From Rhodospirillales bacterium (lineage in GTDB: Bacteria > Pseudomonadota > Alphaproteobacteria > Acetobacterales > Acetobacteraceae), in the NCBI GenBank assembly GCA_947458025.1, contig CANHCJ010000003.1:1-63993 (forward strand): 63,993 bases of DNA, in the 5' to 3' direction. How positions within the stretch are numbered: position 1 is the first letter of the stretch; each line of letters begins with the position of its first letter. This document shows, one piece after another, positions 1 to 9,768 of this stretch. Under the pieces are notes generated by a model, which was not told the origin of the DNA, searched no databases, and saw nothing but the letters and a program-made list of their open reading frames with translations. The position numbers were made by a program, and so were the translations under genes.

Positions 1-222
1 ATCCGCACACCCCCCGTGCGCCCGCATGCCGCCGGTCCAGCCCCTCGCGCCGGCCCGCCCGCATACCCCCTCGCGCCCCCGCATGCCCGCGCCCGCCCTG
101 CGCCGGCGCGAATCTCCCCTGCCGCCGATCGCCCCATGGCGCCCGTACCGTCCCCCCGATTCTTCAAAACACCGCCTGGCCGCGGAGCCTTCGCACGCCC
201 AATATGTTGCAAAATAATAACG
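1..222. other. Left edge, no gene recognised
   Basis: This C-rich stretch precedes the stop codon of the first minus-strand gene. Two short plus-strand frames run through it, but they are dominated by Pro, Ala and Arg as expected from composition and match nothing I recognise. A small AT-rich patch (about 200-222) just beyond the stop of the oxidoreductase small subunit could hold a terminator or a promoter, but I see no clear hairpin or -35/-10 pair. Confidence 0.4.
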
Positions 223-675
223 TTACGCTGAAGACCTAGGATCCCGCCACATCGGCACCCGCGCCCGCACCGGATCCAGCAAGGACCAGTCCCCCGCCTC
301 CACCTCGTGCCCCTTCGGAAACGGCGCCCGCGGCTCCAGCCCCAGCGAACGCACCACCCGGTCATCCCGGTAATAGGCCAGCATCACCAAGCGGCCCAGC
401 ACCGCCACGTTCGCCTCGCCCTCCGCCTGCAACGAACGCCCCAGCGCCGCCCGCGCCCCGGCCTCCAGCCCCGCAAGCGGCCCCCCCGCCCGGGCCCGCA
501 CATGTGCCAGCCCCGCCTCCACCTCGATCCGGTCGTGTTCCAGGCTGCCCAGCAGGTCCGCGAAGATCACGGGATCGTCCGCCGCCGGAATCCCGAACCT
601 GGCACTCGCCGGAATGATCATCGCCGCCAGGCAGCGCAGGTCGTCCACCGCGTCCGCAGAAAGAAAGGGATGCAT
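223..675 (-). CDS. Gluconate 2-dehydrogenase subunit 3-like small subunit (partner of GMC oxidoreductase)
   Basis: A 150-residue protein lying 8 nt downstream of the GMC oxidoreductase on the same strand. The C-terminal half carries the family pattern LAYYRDDRVVRSLG, a Pro-rich linker, then GDWSLLDPVRARVPMWR. This matches the small subunit (subunit 3 type) that accompanies membrane-linked FAD-GMC dehydrogenases. The start is the ATG at 675; longer upstream in-frame sequence is only the antisense of the GMC gene. Family members often carry a Tat leader, and none is visible here, so export through this subunit cannot be assumed. No cytochrome c subunit is encoded next to it. The family call is good; the substrate is unknown. 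Confidence 0.8.
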   Translation of the reverse strand: MHPFLSADAVDDLRCLAAMIIPASARFGIPAADDPVIFADLLGSLEHDRIEVEAGLAHVRARAGGPLAGLEAGARAALGRSLQAEGEANVAVLGRLVMLAYYRDDRVVRSLGLEPRAPFPKGHEVEAGDWSLLDPVRARVPMWRDPRSSA

Positions 676-683
676 CGCCCGCC

Positions 684-2285
684 TCAATCGAACAAGTTCG
701 CCAGCCGCTGCTTCATCTGGTCGGCGATGTACAGCGCGATGGCCTGGATCGTCGTCGTCGGGTTCACGCCCCCGGAGGTCACGAACACGCTGCCATCCAC
801 GATGAACAGGTTCTTCACGTCGTGGCACCGCCCCCACTCGTTCACCACGGAGCGTGACGGGTCCGTCCCCATCCGGCACGTCCCCAGCAGGTGCCATCCC
901 GCCACCGGCACCGGGCAGGTGGTCGAAAGGTCGGTGGCCCCCGCCGCCGACATGATCCGCTGCGCATGCGCCACCCCGTGCGACAGCATCGCCCGAGAAT
1001 TTTCGCTGATCCGGTAGCTCACCTTCGGCGCCGGAACCCCGTGCCCATCCACCAGCACCGGATCCAGCGTCACCCGGTTGTGCTCCTCCGGCAGGTCCTC
1101 GCAGCACACTTCCACCGAGAACCGCCGGCCGGACCAGTGCCGGAACGCCTCGTGATGCCCCTCGCCCCACGGCACCCGCCCCAGCGCCATGTTCTGGATG
1201 CCCTCGGTGATCACCTGCACCCCGCGCCCGAACTGGAACTCATAGCCCCGCACGAAGCCGCGCGCAGGGTCGCTCTCGTAGAATTCCTGGCTCCACAGGC
1301 ACAGCGGCGAGCCGCGATGCCCGTCGAGCCTTTCGTCCACATACCCGCTCACCACCGCCCAGGGATGGAACATCAGGTTCCGCCCCACCATCCCCGAGGA
1401 ATTCGCCAGCCCGTCGGGGTGCTTCCCCCCGGCGGAGTTCAGCAACAGCCGCGGCGTGCCCACCCCGTTGCACGCCACCACCACCACATGCGCCGGCTGG
1501 AACACCTCGTTTCCGTCGGCGTCGTAGTAGATCGCCCCCGTCGCCATGCCGCTCGCGTCATGCGTGATCTCCCGCACCCGGCACTTCGTCCGCAACTCCA
1601 CCCCCGCCCGGATCGCCAGCGGCCAGTAGGTGATGTCGGTGGAGCCCTTCGCCCCCTGCGCGCAGCCAGGCGTGCAGTGGCCGATATTGATGCACGCCGC
1701 CCGCCCGTCCCATTCCCGCGTCGCGATTGCCGCCTCGCTGGGCCACCAGTGCCAGCCCAGCCGGTTCATCGCCTCGCCGATCCGCCGCCCCGTCCGCCCC
1801 ATCGGCAGCGGCGGCATCGGCGGCTCGTGCGGCGGGTAGGCGGGGTCGCCCGCCATGCCCGAAACCCCGGTCATCCGGTCGTTCAGCGCGTAGAAGGGCT
1901 CCAGAGTGAAGTAGTCAATCGGCCAGTCATCGGCCACGCCGTCCAGCGTCTTCACCCGGAAATCCGAGGGGTGCAGCCGCGGGAAATGCGCCGTGAACAT
2001 CACGGTCCCGCCGCCCACGCCGTTGAAGTTCACCACCTTGATCGGGCTGTCGTCGTCGTTCACCGGATAATCCGCCGCCCGCCGCCGCTGGTTCGGCGAG
2101 GAGGCGAAGTCCGTGAACCGCCGCGCCTCCCAGTCCCGCCCGGTGGAGGGGAAGTCGGATGGCTTCTGCCACTCCCCCTGCTCCAGGCAGACAATCCGCA
2201 TCCGCGTCTCCGAGAGACTCCACGCCACCGCGGCCCCGGAGGCGCCCGAGCCGATGATCAGAACGTCAACCGTGTCCATGCCCAC
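684..2285 (-). CDS. GMC-family FAD oxidoreductase (large dehydrogenase subunit)
   Basis: A 533-residue flavoprotein of the glucose-methanol-choline family. The N-terminus has the dinucleotide-binding motif GSGASG (residues 12-17) after VDVLIIG and the acidic end of beta-2 (CLEQGEW). A GVGGGTVMF motif follows around residue 90, typical of the second FAD-contact loop. The C-terminus has FIVDGSVFVTSGGVNPTTTIQAIA, the usual GMC C-terminal signature with an Asn in the catalytic region. It should oxidise an alcohol or sugar and pass electrons onward with the small subunit at 223-675. Its ATG lies inside the 3' end of the MFS gene (20 bp overlap), so the three genes are probably translationally coupled. 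No signal peptide is evident. The substrate cannot be predicted. Confidence 0.9.
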   Translation of the reverse strand: MGMDTVDVLIIGSGASGAAVAWSLSETRMRIVCLEQGEWQKPSDFPSTGRDWEARRFTDFASSPNQRRRAADYPVNDDDSPIKVVNFNGVGGGTVMFTAHFPRLHPSDFRVKTLDGVADDWPIDYFTLEPFYALNDRMTGVSGMAGDPAYPPHEPPMPPLPMGRTGRRIGEAMNRLGWHWWPSEAAIATREWDGRAACINIGHCTPGCAQGAKGSTDITYWPLAIRAGVELRTKCRVREITHDASGMATGAIYYDADGNEVFQPAHVVVVACNGVGTPRLLLNSAGGKHPDGLANSSGMVGRNLMFHPWAVVSGYVDERLDGHRGSPLCLWSQEFYESDPARGFVRGYEFQFGRGVQVITEGIQNMALGRVPWGEGHHEAFRHWSGRRFSVEVCCEDLPEEHNRVTLDPVLVDGHGVPAPKVSYRISENSRAMLSHGVAHAQRIMSAAGATDLSTTCPVPVAGWHLLGTCRMGTDPSRSVVNEWGRCHDVKNLFIVDGSVFVTSGGVNPTTTIQAIALYIADQMKQRLANLFD

Positions 2286-3636
2286 CCCGCACCCGCCACG
2301 CCAGCAGCACCGCGGTGGCCACCACCAGCCCCGACGCCATCATCAACGCCGCCCGGAACCCCGATGTCAGCGCCGCCTCCGCCGAAAGCCCCGAAGCCTC
2401 CGCCGCCCCGCGCGCCGCGGTGAAGGCCAGCATCAGCACCGAAGCCCCCGTCACCGTCCCCAGCGTCCGCGTCATCATCGCCAGGCTCCCCGCCACCCCG
2501 CGCGAACGGCGGGGCAGGGTGCCTGTCACGATCTCCGAATACGCCACCTGGTACAGCCCCAGCCCAATCCCCTGCATCACCAGCGCCGGCACCGTCACCC
2601 ACAGCCCCAGCGTCTGCCCTACCAGCGCCAGCGACACCGCCACCAGCAGCGCCCCGCCCACCAGCATCGCCTTCGCCGGCACCAGCCCCGCCAGCCGCCC
2701 GGCCACCGGCGCGGAGACCATGATCCCCACCGAGGAGCCCGCCAGCACCAGCCCCAGCACGCCCACGGACAGCCCCTCCACCCGCACCAGGTGGAACGGC
2801 GCCAGCAGCATCACCGCGAAGGCGGCCAGGTTCACCAGCACGTTGCCCAGGTTGATCACCGCGAAGCCGCCGTCGCGGAACAGCGCGATGTCGATGATCG
2901 GCCGCTCCGTGCGCCGCTCCTGCCAGATGAACGCCGCCACTGCCCCCGCCGCCACCACCCCCAGCCACGCAGCCCCCTGGTTCAGCGCCAGCAGTGCCGC
3001 CGTGATCGCCCCGGTCAGCAGCACCGCGCCCAGCGCATCGAACCGCTCCCGCACCCCGCCCGCCGGCTCCATCGGCAGGCGCCAGGCGAACACGAAGGCC
3101 AGCACGCACAGCGGCACCCGCGCCGCATACACCGCCCGCCAGCCGAACCACTCCACCAGCAGCCCCGCCACCGGCGGCCCGATCGCGCCGCCCAGCCCGA
3201 AGATCATGGTGTACAGCCCCAGCGCCCGCGCCCGCTCGCTTTCCGGGAACAGGAACGTCGCCAGCGCCGGCCCGCAGGACAGCAGCAGCGCCGCCCCCAT
3301 CCCCTGCGCCACCCGCGCGGCCAGCAGCCATCCGAAGCCAGGCGCCAGGGTGCAGCCTACGAAGGCCACGGCGCTGAGGGCCGCGCCGGCCAGGAAGATT
3401 CGTCGATGCCCCAGCATGTCGCCGAGCCGGCCGAACACCAGCATCAGGCTGGCATGGGTCAGCACGTAGCTGATTACCACCCACTGGATCATCGGGATCG
3501 GGATGGCGAAGTCGCGCACGATGTCGGGGAACGCCACGTTCACCATCGCATCCAGCGGCACCACCAGCGTGCCGAGGCCGATCACCACCAGGCCGGCGTA
3601 AGCGTTGCGGATGGCCGTTCCCCCAGGTTCCCGCAC
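2266..3636 (-). CDS. MFS transporter, DHA2 (14-TM drug:H+ antiporter-like) type
   Basis: A major-facilitator protein of about 456 residues from the chosen start. Motifs include LDAMVNVAFPDI in TM1, the loop 2-3 signature GRLGDMLGHRR, and the TM5 antiporter-like run GLGGAIGPPVAGLL. These place it with the EmrB/QacA-like DHA2 group of exporters in the inner membrane. The start is uncertain: the frame stays open up to 3738, but that would overlap the divergent acyl-CoA dehydrogenase, so I prefer the GTG at 3636, just ahead of the first membrane segment. It is first in the operon with the GMC enzyme and small subunit, which suggests transport of that enzyme's substrate or product, or simple co-regulation. 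Confidence 0.85.
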   Translation of the reverse strand: MREPGGTAIRNAYAGLVVIGLGTLVVPLDAMVNVAFPDIVRDFAIPIPMIQWVVISYVLTHASLMLVFGRLGDMLGHRRIFLAGAALSAVAFVGCTLAPGFGWLLAARVAQGMGAALLLSCGPALATFLFPESERARALGLYTMIFGLGGAIGPPVAGLLVEWFGWRAVYAARVPLCVLAFVFAWRLPMEPAGGVRERFDALGAVLLTGAITAALLALNQGAAWLGVVAAGAVAAFIWQERRTERPIIDIALFRDGGFAVINLGNVLVNLAAFAVMLLAPFHLVRVEGLSVGVLGLVLAGSSVGIMVSAPVAGRLAGLVPAKAMLVGGALLVAVSLALVGQTLGLWVTVPALVMQGIGLGLYQVAYSEIVTGTLPRRSRGVAGSLAMMTRTLGTVTGASVLMLAFTAARGAAEASGLSAEAALTSGFRAALMMASGLVVATAVLLAWRVRGGHGHG

Positions 3637-3715
3637 CAGCCTAGCCAAGCCGCGCCCCCTGGAACAGCCGCCCCGCCCGGCGTAACCTGCCGCGGAGGAA
3701 CGCGGAGCCCATGCC

Positions 3716-4885
3716 ATGAACGCCATCACCCCCGGCATCCCCGAGGACTACAACCACCTCGACGACGAGGCCTTCCGCATGATGGTGCGCGGCTGGGTGG
3801 AGGCGAACTACCCGCCCGAGATCCGCAACCCCACCAAGCGGCTGCATTTCTCCGAGAACAAGGCGTGGTACTACAAGCTCTCCCAGAAGGGCTGGCTTGC
3901 CCCCGGCTGGCCGCGCGAGTTCGGCGGCATGGGCCTCACCGCCGGCAAGCAGCTCATCATGCTGGAGGAGTTCCAGCGCCACGGCTGCACCCGCCTAAAC
4001 GACATGGGCATGACCATGATCGGCCCGCTGCTGATCCGTTTCGGCACCGATGCGCAGCGCCAGCACTTCCTGCCCAGGATCCTCGCCGGCGAGCATATCT
4101 GGTGCCAGGGCTACAGCGAGCCCAATGCCGGCTCGGACCTCGCCAACCTGCGCACCGAAGCCGTGCTGGAGGGCGACCATTGGGTGGTGAACGGCCAGAA
4201 GATCTGGACCTCGCTGGCGATGGACGCGAACTGGATCTTCCTGCTGGTCCGCACCAACAAGATCGCCAAGAAGCAGGAGGGCATCTCCTTCCTGCTGGTG
4301 GAGATGAACTCCCCGGGCATCACCGTGCGCCCGATCCGCAACCTCGACATGGGCGACGAGTTCTGCGAGGTCTTCTTCGATAATGTCCGCGTGCCCAAGG
4401 ACCAGATCGTCGGCGCCGTGGACAAGGGCTGGACGATGGCCAAGAACCTGCTCAGCTTCGAGCGGATCGGCATCGGCTCCCCGCGCCAGTCCGGCTATGC
4501 GCTGCAGCGGCTGAAGCTGCTGGCCGAGCACATGGGGCTGGAGGACGACCCGCAGTTCCTCGACCGCTACACCCGCCTGCGCATGGACCTCGAGGACCAC
4601 AAGGCGCTGTACGAGACCTTCGCCGAGAAGGTCCGCCGCGGCGAGCAGCTCGGCCCCGATGTCTCGATGCTCAAGGTCCACCAGACCGAGCTCTACCAGC
4701 GCATCACCGAGGCGATGATCGAGATCGCCGGCGAGAACACCGGCCTGCTGGAGCCGATCGGCGGCAACCGCGAGCTGAACCCGCAGGGCCAGTTCATCCA
4801 GTCCCGACCCAGCACGATCTACGGTGGGTCGAACGAGATCCAGCGCAACGTGCTGGCCAAGAACGTGCTGGCGCTGCCGAGCTAG
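3716..4885 (+). CDS. Acyl-CoA dehydrogenase
   Basis: A 389-residue FAD-dependent acyl-CoA dehydrogenase, catalysing alpha,beta-dehydrogenation of an acyl-CoA thioester. Family signatures are CQGYSEPNAGSDLA (FAD and substrate loop), VVNGQKIWTSLA, FDNVRVPKDQIVG, and the C-terminal IYGGSNEIQRNVLAK. The N-terminal domain begins with the helical block around GWLAPGWPREFGG. The overall pattern resembles the FadE17/PimC-like subgroup, which often acts on branched, dicarboxylic or steroid-derived CoAs, but the substrate cannot be read from the sequence. A purine-rich site precedes the ATG (gcggaggaacgcg). It stands alone, divergent from the MFS operon and followed by a hairpin. Confidence 0.92.
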   Translation: MNAITPGIPEDYNHLDDEAFRMMVRGWVEANYPPEIRNPTKRLHFSENKAWYYKLSQKGWLAPGWPREFGGMGLTAGKQLIMLEEFQRHGCTRLNDMGMTMIGPLLIRFGTDAQRQHFLPRILAGEHIWCQGYSEPNAGSDLANLRTEAVLEGDHWVVNGQKIWTSLAMDANWIFLLVRTNKIAKKQEGISFLLVEMNSPGITVRPIRNLDMGDEFCEVFFDNVRVPKDQIVGAVDKGWTMAKNLLSFERIGIGSPRQSGYALQRLKLLAEHMGLEDDPQFLDRYTRLRMDLEDHKALYETFAEKVRRGEQLGPDVSMLKVHQTELYQRITEAMIEIAGENTGLLEPIGGNRELNPQGQFIQSRPSTIYGGSNEIQRNVLAKNVLALPS

Positions 4886-4901
4886 GCCGCCGGCGCCGGC
4901 A

Positions 4902-4943
4902 GGCGGGCTTCCGCCCCAGCTTCGGGGCAGGGTGGAAGCCGCC
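4902..4943 (+). terminator. Hairpin after acyl-CoA dehydrogenase
   Basis: Seventeen bases after the stop at 4885 there is an inverted repeat, ggcgggcttcc against ggaagccgcc, with an inner gcccc/ggggc pair. It has one bulged base and no clear T-run. It separates the dehydrogenase from the trp block and is most likely a GC-rich terminator; an attenuator role for trpB is possible but there is no Trp-rich leader peptide. Confidence 0.4.
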
Positions 4944-5028
4944 GGCCGCGGGGGCGGGGCAGCGCCCGTGGCCTTTCGTGCCTTCCTCCCCTGCGCTATG
5001 ACGGCGCGTTGTCTGGAGGCACGACCCC

Positions 5029-6254
<1,226 letters not shown>

Positions 6255-6258
<4 letters not shown>

Positions 6259-7088
6259 GCCGTATCGCCGCACGATTTGCCAAGCTGAAGGCCGAGGGGC
6301 GCGGGGCGCTGATCCCGTTCGTGGAGGCGTGGGACCCGGACCGGGACACCTCCCTGGCGCTGCTGAAGGGCATGCCGGGCGCGGGGGCGGACCTGATCGA
6401 GATCGGCTGCCCGTTCACCGACCCGATGGCCGACGGGCCGACCATCCAGCTGGCCGGCCGCCGTGCGCTGGATGCCGGCGCCAGCATGAAGAACACGCTG
6501 GCCATGGTGCAGGAGTTCCGCAAGGACGATGGCGACACGCCGATCATCCTGATGGGCTACCTCAACCCGATCCTTTCCTATGGCGTGGCGCCGTTCTGCC
6601 GCGACTGTGCGGCGTTCGGGGTGGACGGGCTGATCATCGTCGATCTGCCGAGCGAGGAGGCCGACCTGGTGCTGCCGGATGCGGCGGCGAATGGGCTGGA
6701 CATCATCCGCCTGGTGGCGCCGACAACGGATGAGGCGCGGCTGCCGCTGGTGCTCGATGGGTCCTCCGGCTTCGTGTACTACGTGTCGATCACCGGCATC
6801 ACCGGCACGCGCACGGCGAGCGGGGATGAGCTGGCCGACGCGATCCCGCGCATTCGCCGCGTGACCGACCTGCCGATCGCCATCGGGTTCGGCGTGCGCA
6901 CGCCGGAGCAGGCGGCCAATGCGGTGAAGCATGCCGATGGCGCGGTGGTGGCCTCGGCGCTGATCGATACGATGCGGCAGGACCTGGAAGCCAATGGCGG
7001 CAAGCCGAAGCCGGATACGGTGGCGCGCATCCTGGCGCAGGTGAAGGCTTTGGCCGCTGGCGTGCGCGGGGCGCGCGTTCCGGCCTGA
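6255..7088 (+). CDS. trpA: Tryptophan synthase alpha chain
   Basis: A 277-residue TIM-barrel enzyme that cleaves indole-3-glycerol phosphate to indole and glyceraldehyde-3-phosphate. Active-site landmarks are present: the Glu in LIEIGCPF, the Asp in [22 protein letters not shown], and the phosphate-binding region SITGITG. It starts at GTG 6255, overlapping the trpB stop (GTGA), so it is translationally coupled. One oddity is the loop after beta-1, which usually reads T-x-G-D-P but here reads EAWDPD (residues 24-29) with Trp in place of the conserved Gly. The C-terminus runs a few residues longer than usual. Confidence 0.97.
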
Positions 7089-7101
7089 AGGAGCGGATGC
7101 G

Positions 7102-7989
7102 ATGAACTGGCTCACGGAATTCGTCCGGCCGAAGATCCGCACCCTGCTGGGGCAGCGGGACGTGCCGCAGAACCTGTGGGTGCAGTGCGCCAGCTGCCAG
7201 CACATGATGTTCCACGCCGAGTTCGAGAAGAACCAGCGCGTGTGCGGGCAGTGCGGGCACCATGCGCGCGCCGCGGCGCCGCAGCGCCTGGCCTGGACCT
7301 TCGACGAGGGGCAGTTCACCCGCATCGAGCTGCCCAAGGTGCCGGTGGACCCGCTGCGGTTCCGCGACAGCAAGCGCTATCCGGACCGGCTGAAGGAAGC
7401 GCGGGACAAGACCTCGCTCGACGATGCGATCCTGGTGGCGCATGGCAGGATCGGCGGCCACAAGGCGGTGGTGGCGGTGATGGCCTTCGAATTCATCGGC
7501 GGCTCCATGGGCGCGGCGGTGGGCGAGGGGATCGTGGCGGCGGCGAAGCTGGCGGTGCTGCAGGATGCGCCGCTGATCGTGTTCACCGCCTCCGGCGGCG
7601 CGCGGATGCAGGAAGGTGCCGTGAGCCTGATGCAGATGCCGCGCACGGTGATCGCCACGCGCATCGTGAAGGAGGCGGGGCTGCCGTTCATCACCGTGCT
7701 GACCGACCCGACCACCGGCGGCGTGACGGCGAGCTTCACCATGCTGGGCGACATCCAGATCGCCGAGCCGGGCGCGGAGATCGGCTTCGCCGGCGCGCGG
7801 GTGATCGAGCAGACGGTTCGGGAAAAACTGCCAGAGGGGTTCCAGCGCAGCGAATACCTGCTGGCGCACGGCATCCTGGACATGGTGGTGAAGCGGCCGG
7901 ACATGAACGCGACGCTGGGGCGGCTGATCTCGCTGCTGCGGGTGAAGGTTGCGCCGCCCACGCCTGCCCTGCCGGCACCGGCTGCCTGA
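7102..7989 (+). CDS. accD: Acetyl-CoA carboxylase carboxyltransferase subunit beta
   Basis: A 295-residue beta subunit of the carboxyltransferase component of acetyl-CoA carboxylase, which with AccA moves the carboxyl group from carboxybiotin to acetyl-CoA to give malonyl-CoA. The N-terminal zinc ribbon is visible as C29-x2-C32 and C48-x2-C51. The carboxyltransferase core has SGGARMQEG, TDPTTGGVTASF and the oxyanion-hole-like GFAGARVIEQT. It sits 13 nt after trpA and 7 nt before folC, the conserved alphaproteobacterial order. The start ATG is preceded by gaaggagcg. Confidence 0.97.
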   Translation: MNWLTEFVRPKIRTLLGQRDVPQNLWVQCASCQHMMFHAEFEKNQRVCGQCGHHARAAAPQRLAWTFDEGQFTRIELPKVPVDPLRFRDSKRYPDRLKEARDKTSLDDAILVAHGRIGGHKAVVAVMAFEFIGGSMGAAVGEGIVAAAKLAVLQDAPLIVFTASGGARMQEGAVSLMQMPRTVIATRIVKEAGLPFITVLTDPTTGGVTASFTMLGDIQIAEPGAEIGFAGARVIEQTVREKLPEGFQRSEYLLAHGILDMVVKRPDMNATLGRLISLLRVKVAPPTPALPAPAA

Positions 7990-7996
7990 GGCGCAA

Positions 7997-9298
7997 ATGG
8001 GCGCCGCCACGCCGGGGCGCATCGAGGCCGTGATCGAACGGCTGCACGGGCTGTACCCGCGGCTGATCGACCTGAGCCTGGAGCGGCTGGAGCGGCTGCT
8101 GGGGCAGCTGGGGCGTCCGGAACGCGCCCTGCCGCCGGTGCTGCACGTGGCCGGCACCAACGGCAAGGGCAGCACCTGCGCCTTCCTGCGCGCGATCGGC
8201 GAGGCGGCGGGGATGCAGGTGCATGTGGCGACCTCCCCGCACCTGGTGCGGTTCAACGAGCGCATCCGGCTGGCGGGCACGCTGGTGACGGACGAGGCGC
8301 TGCTGGATGTGCTGGACGAGATCGAGCGGGTGAATGGTGGGCAGCCGATCACCGTGTTCGAGGTGCTGATGGCGGCGACCTTCGTGCTGTTCGCCCGCGT
8401 GCCGGCGGAGCTGGTGGTGCTGGAGGTGGGTCTGGGCGGGCGGTTCGATGCCACCAACGTGGTGGCGCGGCCGGCGGCCTGCGCGATCACTTCCATCTCG
8501 ATGGACCATCGCGAGATGCTGGGCGACACGCTGGGCAGGATCGCCTTCGAGAAGGCGGGGATCATCAAGCCGGGCGTGCCGGTGGCCACGGGGCGGCAGG
8601 AGCCGGAGGCGTTCGGCGTGATCGCGGCGAGGGCGGCGGAGCTGGGGGCGCCGCTGCTGGCGCGCGGGCACGCGTGGGAGGTGGCGCCGACGGCGGACGG
8701 GTTCGCGTTCCGCGATGCCGGCGGCGTGCTGCACCTGCCGAAGCCGGCGCTGGCGGGGGCGCACCAGCTGGACAATGCCGGGATCGCGGTGGCGGCGGCG
8801 CGGGCGAGCGGGTTGGGGTTCACTGAGGACGCGATTGCGCGCGGGATCGCATCGGCGACCTGGCCGGCGCGGATGCAGCGCCTGACGGGGCGGCTGGCGG
8901 CACAGGTGCCGGCGGGGTGGGAGCTGTGGCTGGATGGCGGGCACAACCCCGGCGGCGGCGTGGCGATCGCCGAGCAGCTGCGCGGGGCCTGGGCGGACCG
9001 GCCGGTGCACCTCGTGGTGGGGATGAAGAAGGCGAAGGATACGCGGGAGTTCCTGGCGCCGCTGCTGCCGCTGGCCGCGGGCATCGCGGCGGTGTCGGAG
9101 CCCGGGCAGTATTCGGCGCTGCCGGTGGAGGCGATCGTGGAGGCGTCCGACGGGCGGGCGCGGCCGGGGCCGACGGTGGAGGCGGCGCTGCGGGCGCTTC
9201 CCGCCGGGCCGCCTTCGCGGGTGCTGATCTGCGGCAGCCTCTATCTGGCGGGCGAAGTGCTGAAAGCCGATGGCTGGCCGCATGACGGGAAGGAATGA
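7997..9298 (+). CDS. folC: Bifunctional folylpolyglutamate synthase / dihydrofolate synthase
   Basis: A 433-residue Mur-ligase-type enzyme adding glutamate to dihydropteroate and folates in the cytoplasm. The ATP-binding P-loop GTNGKGST is at residues 53-60, followed by the folate-binding ATSPHLVRFNERI. The central-domain metal and ATP site GLGGRFDATN and the C-terminal domain pattern DGGHNPGG are also present. I chose the ATG at 7997 because it follows the accD stop directly and gives the usual N-terminus; an in-frame start at 7949 inside accD is less likely. Its stop overlaps the next start as ATGA. Confidence 0.96.
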   Translation: MGAATPGRIEAVIERLHGLYPRLIDLSLERLERLLGQLGRPERALPPVLHVAGTNGKGSTCAFLRAIGEAAGMQVHVATSPHLVRFNERIRLAGTLVTDEALLDVLDEIERVNGGQPITVFEVLMAATFVLFARVPAELVVLEVGLGGRFDATNVVARPAACAITSISMDHREMLGDTLGRIAFEKAGIIKPGVPVATGRQEPEAFGVIAARAAELGAPLLARGHAWEVAPTADGFAFRDAGGVLHLPKPALAGAHQLDNAGIAVAAARASGLGFTEDAIARGIASATWPARMQRLTGRLAAQVPAGWELWLDGGHNPGGGVAIAEQLRGAWADRPVHLVVGMKKAKDTREFLAPLLPLAAGIAAVSEPGQYSALPVEAIVEASDGRARPGPTVEAALRALPAGPPSRVLICGSLYLAGEVLKADGWPHDGKE

Positions 9299-9723
9299 CG
9301 ATGAAGCGGATCCTGGTGCTGCACGGCGCGGGCATGGACATGCGCGGCAAGGTGATGATCGAGACCTTCGGGCCGATGACGCTGCCGGAATACGACGCGA
9401 AGATCCGCGGCTACGCGGGCGAGCTTGGCGTGGCGGTGGAGATCTTCCACTCGAATTCCGAGGGGGCGATCATCGACAGGCTGTACGCGGCGCATGATGC
9501 CGGCTTCGATGGCGCCATCATCAACCCGGCCGGGTTCACGCGCGGCTATCCGGCGCTGAACGCGGCGATCTCCCAGGTGAAGTTCCCGGTGGTGGAGGTG
9601 CACATCTCCAACCCCGCGCGGCGCGGGCTGGTGAGCGAGGTGGGCGCGGTGTGCGTGATGACGGTGGCCGGGTTCGGCGTGCAGGGCTACGAGCTGGCGT
9701 TGCGCGGGCTGCGGGACCGGTAG
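9295..9723 (+). CDS. Divergent type II 3-dehydroquinate dehydratase-like protein
   Basis: A 142-residue protein of the small flavodoxin-like type II dehydroquinase fold. It aligns throughout: ILVLHGAGMD for ILVLNGPNLN, FHSNSEGAIID for the RQSNHEGELID block, AIINPAG, PVVEVHISN and GFGVQGYELAL. In the usual numbering the Asn of the INPAG block and His103 (EVHISN) are kept. The catalytic Tyr is Phe25 (TFG), the lid Arg is absent (VMIE), the His of the NxxxxTH block is Arg83, and the REPFRHHSY block is replaced by ARRGLVSEV. The start ATG overlaps the folC stop (ATGA); a second ATG at 9301 is equally possible. A classical dehydroquinase activity is doubtful, so I give no aroQ symbol. Confidence 0.75.
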   Translation: MTMKRILVLHGAGMDMRGKVMIETFGPMTLPEYDAKIRGYAGELGVAVEIFHSNSEGAIIDRLYAAHDAGFDGAIINPAGFTRGYPALNAAISQVKFPVVEVHISNPARRGLVSEVGAVCVMTVAGFGVQGYELALRGLRDR

Positions 9724-9731
9724 CGGGCCGG

Positions 9732-9758
9732 GCAGGAGCCCCGGCGCGGGGCTCCTGC
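9732..9758 (+). terminator. Hairpin terminator between convergent genes
   Basis: A perfect 11-bp inverted repeat (gcaggagcccc / ggggctcctgc) with a 5-base loop begins 8 bases after the dehydroquinase-like stop and ends just before the stop of the convergent hydrolase at 9769. It is followed by the T-containing gctgtttcgg. It can act for the trpB-folC operon and, on the other strand, for the operon at 9769-11293. Confidence 0.65.
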
Positions 9759-9768
9759 GCTGTTTCGG

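Noticed and set aside
891-2423. Long open frame (510 codons, plus strand) opposite the GMC oxidoreductase
   Set aside because: Arg/His/Pro-rich antisense translation of a GC-rich gene; the other strand has a clear GMC family protein.
2113-4383. 756-codon plus-strand frame
   Set aside because: Low-complexity Arg/His/Gln-rich, spans two unrelated real genes (antisense MFS and out-of-frame acyl-CoA dehydrogenase).
6799-9084. 761-codon minus-strand frame
   Set aside because: Antisense of trpA, accD and folC, all of which are unmistakable.
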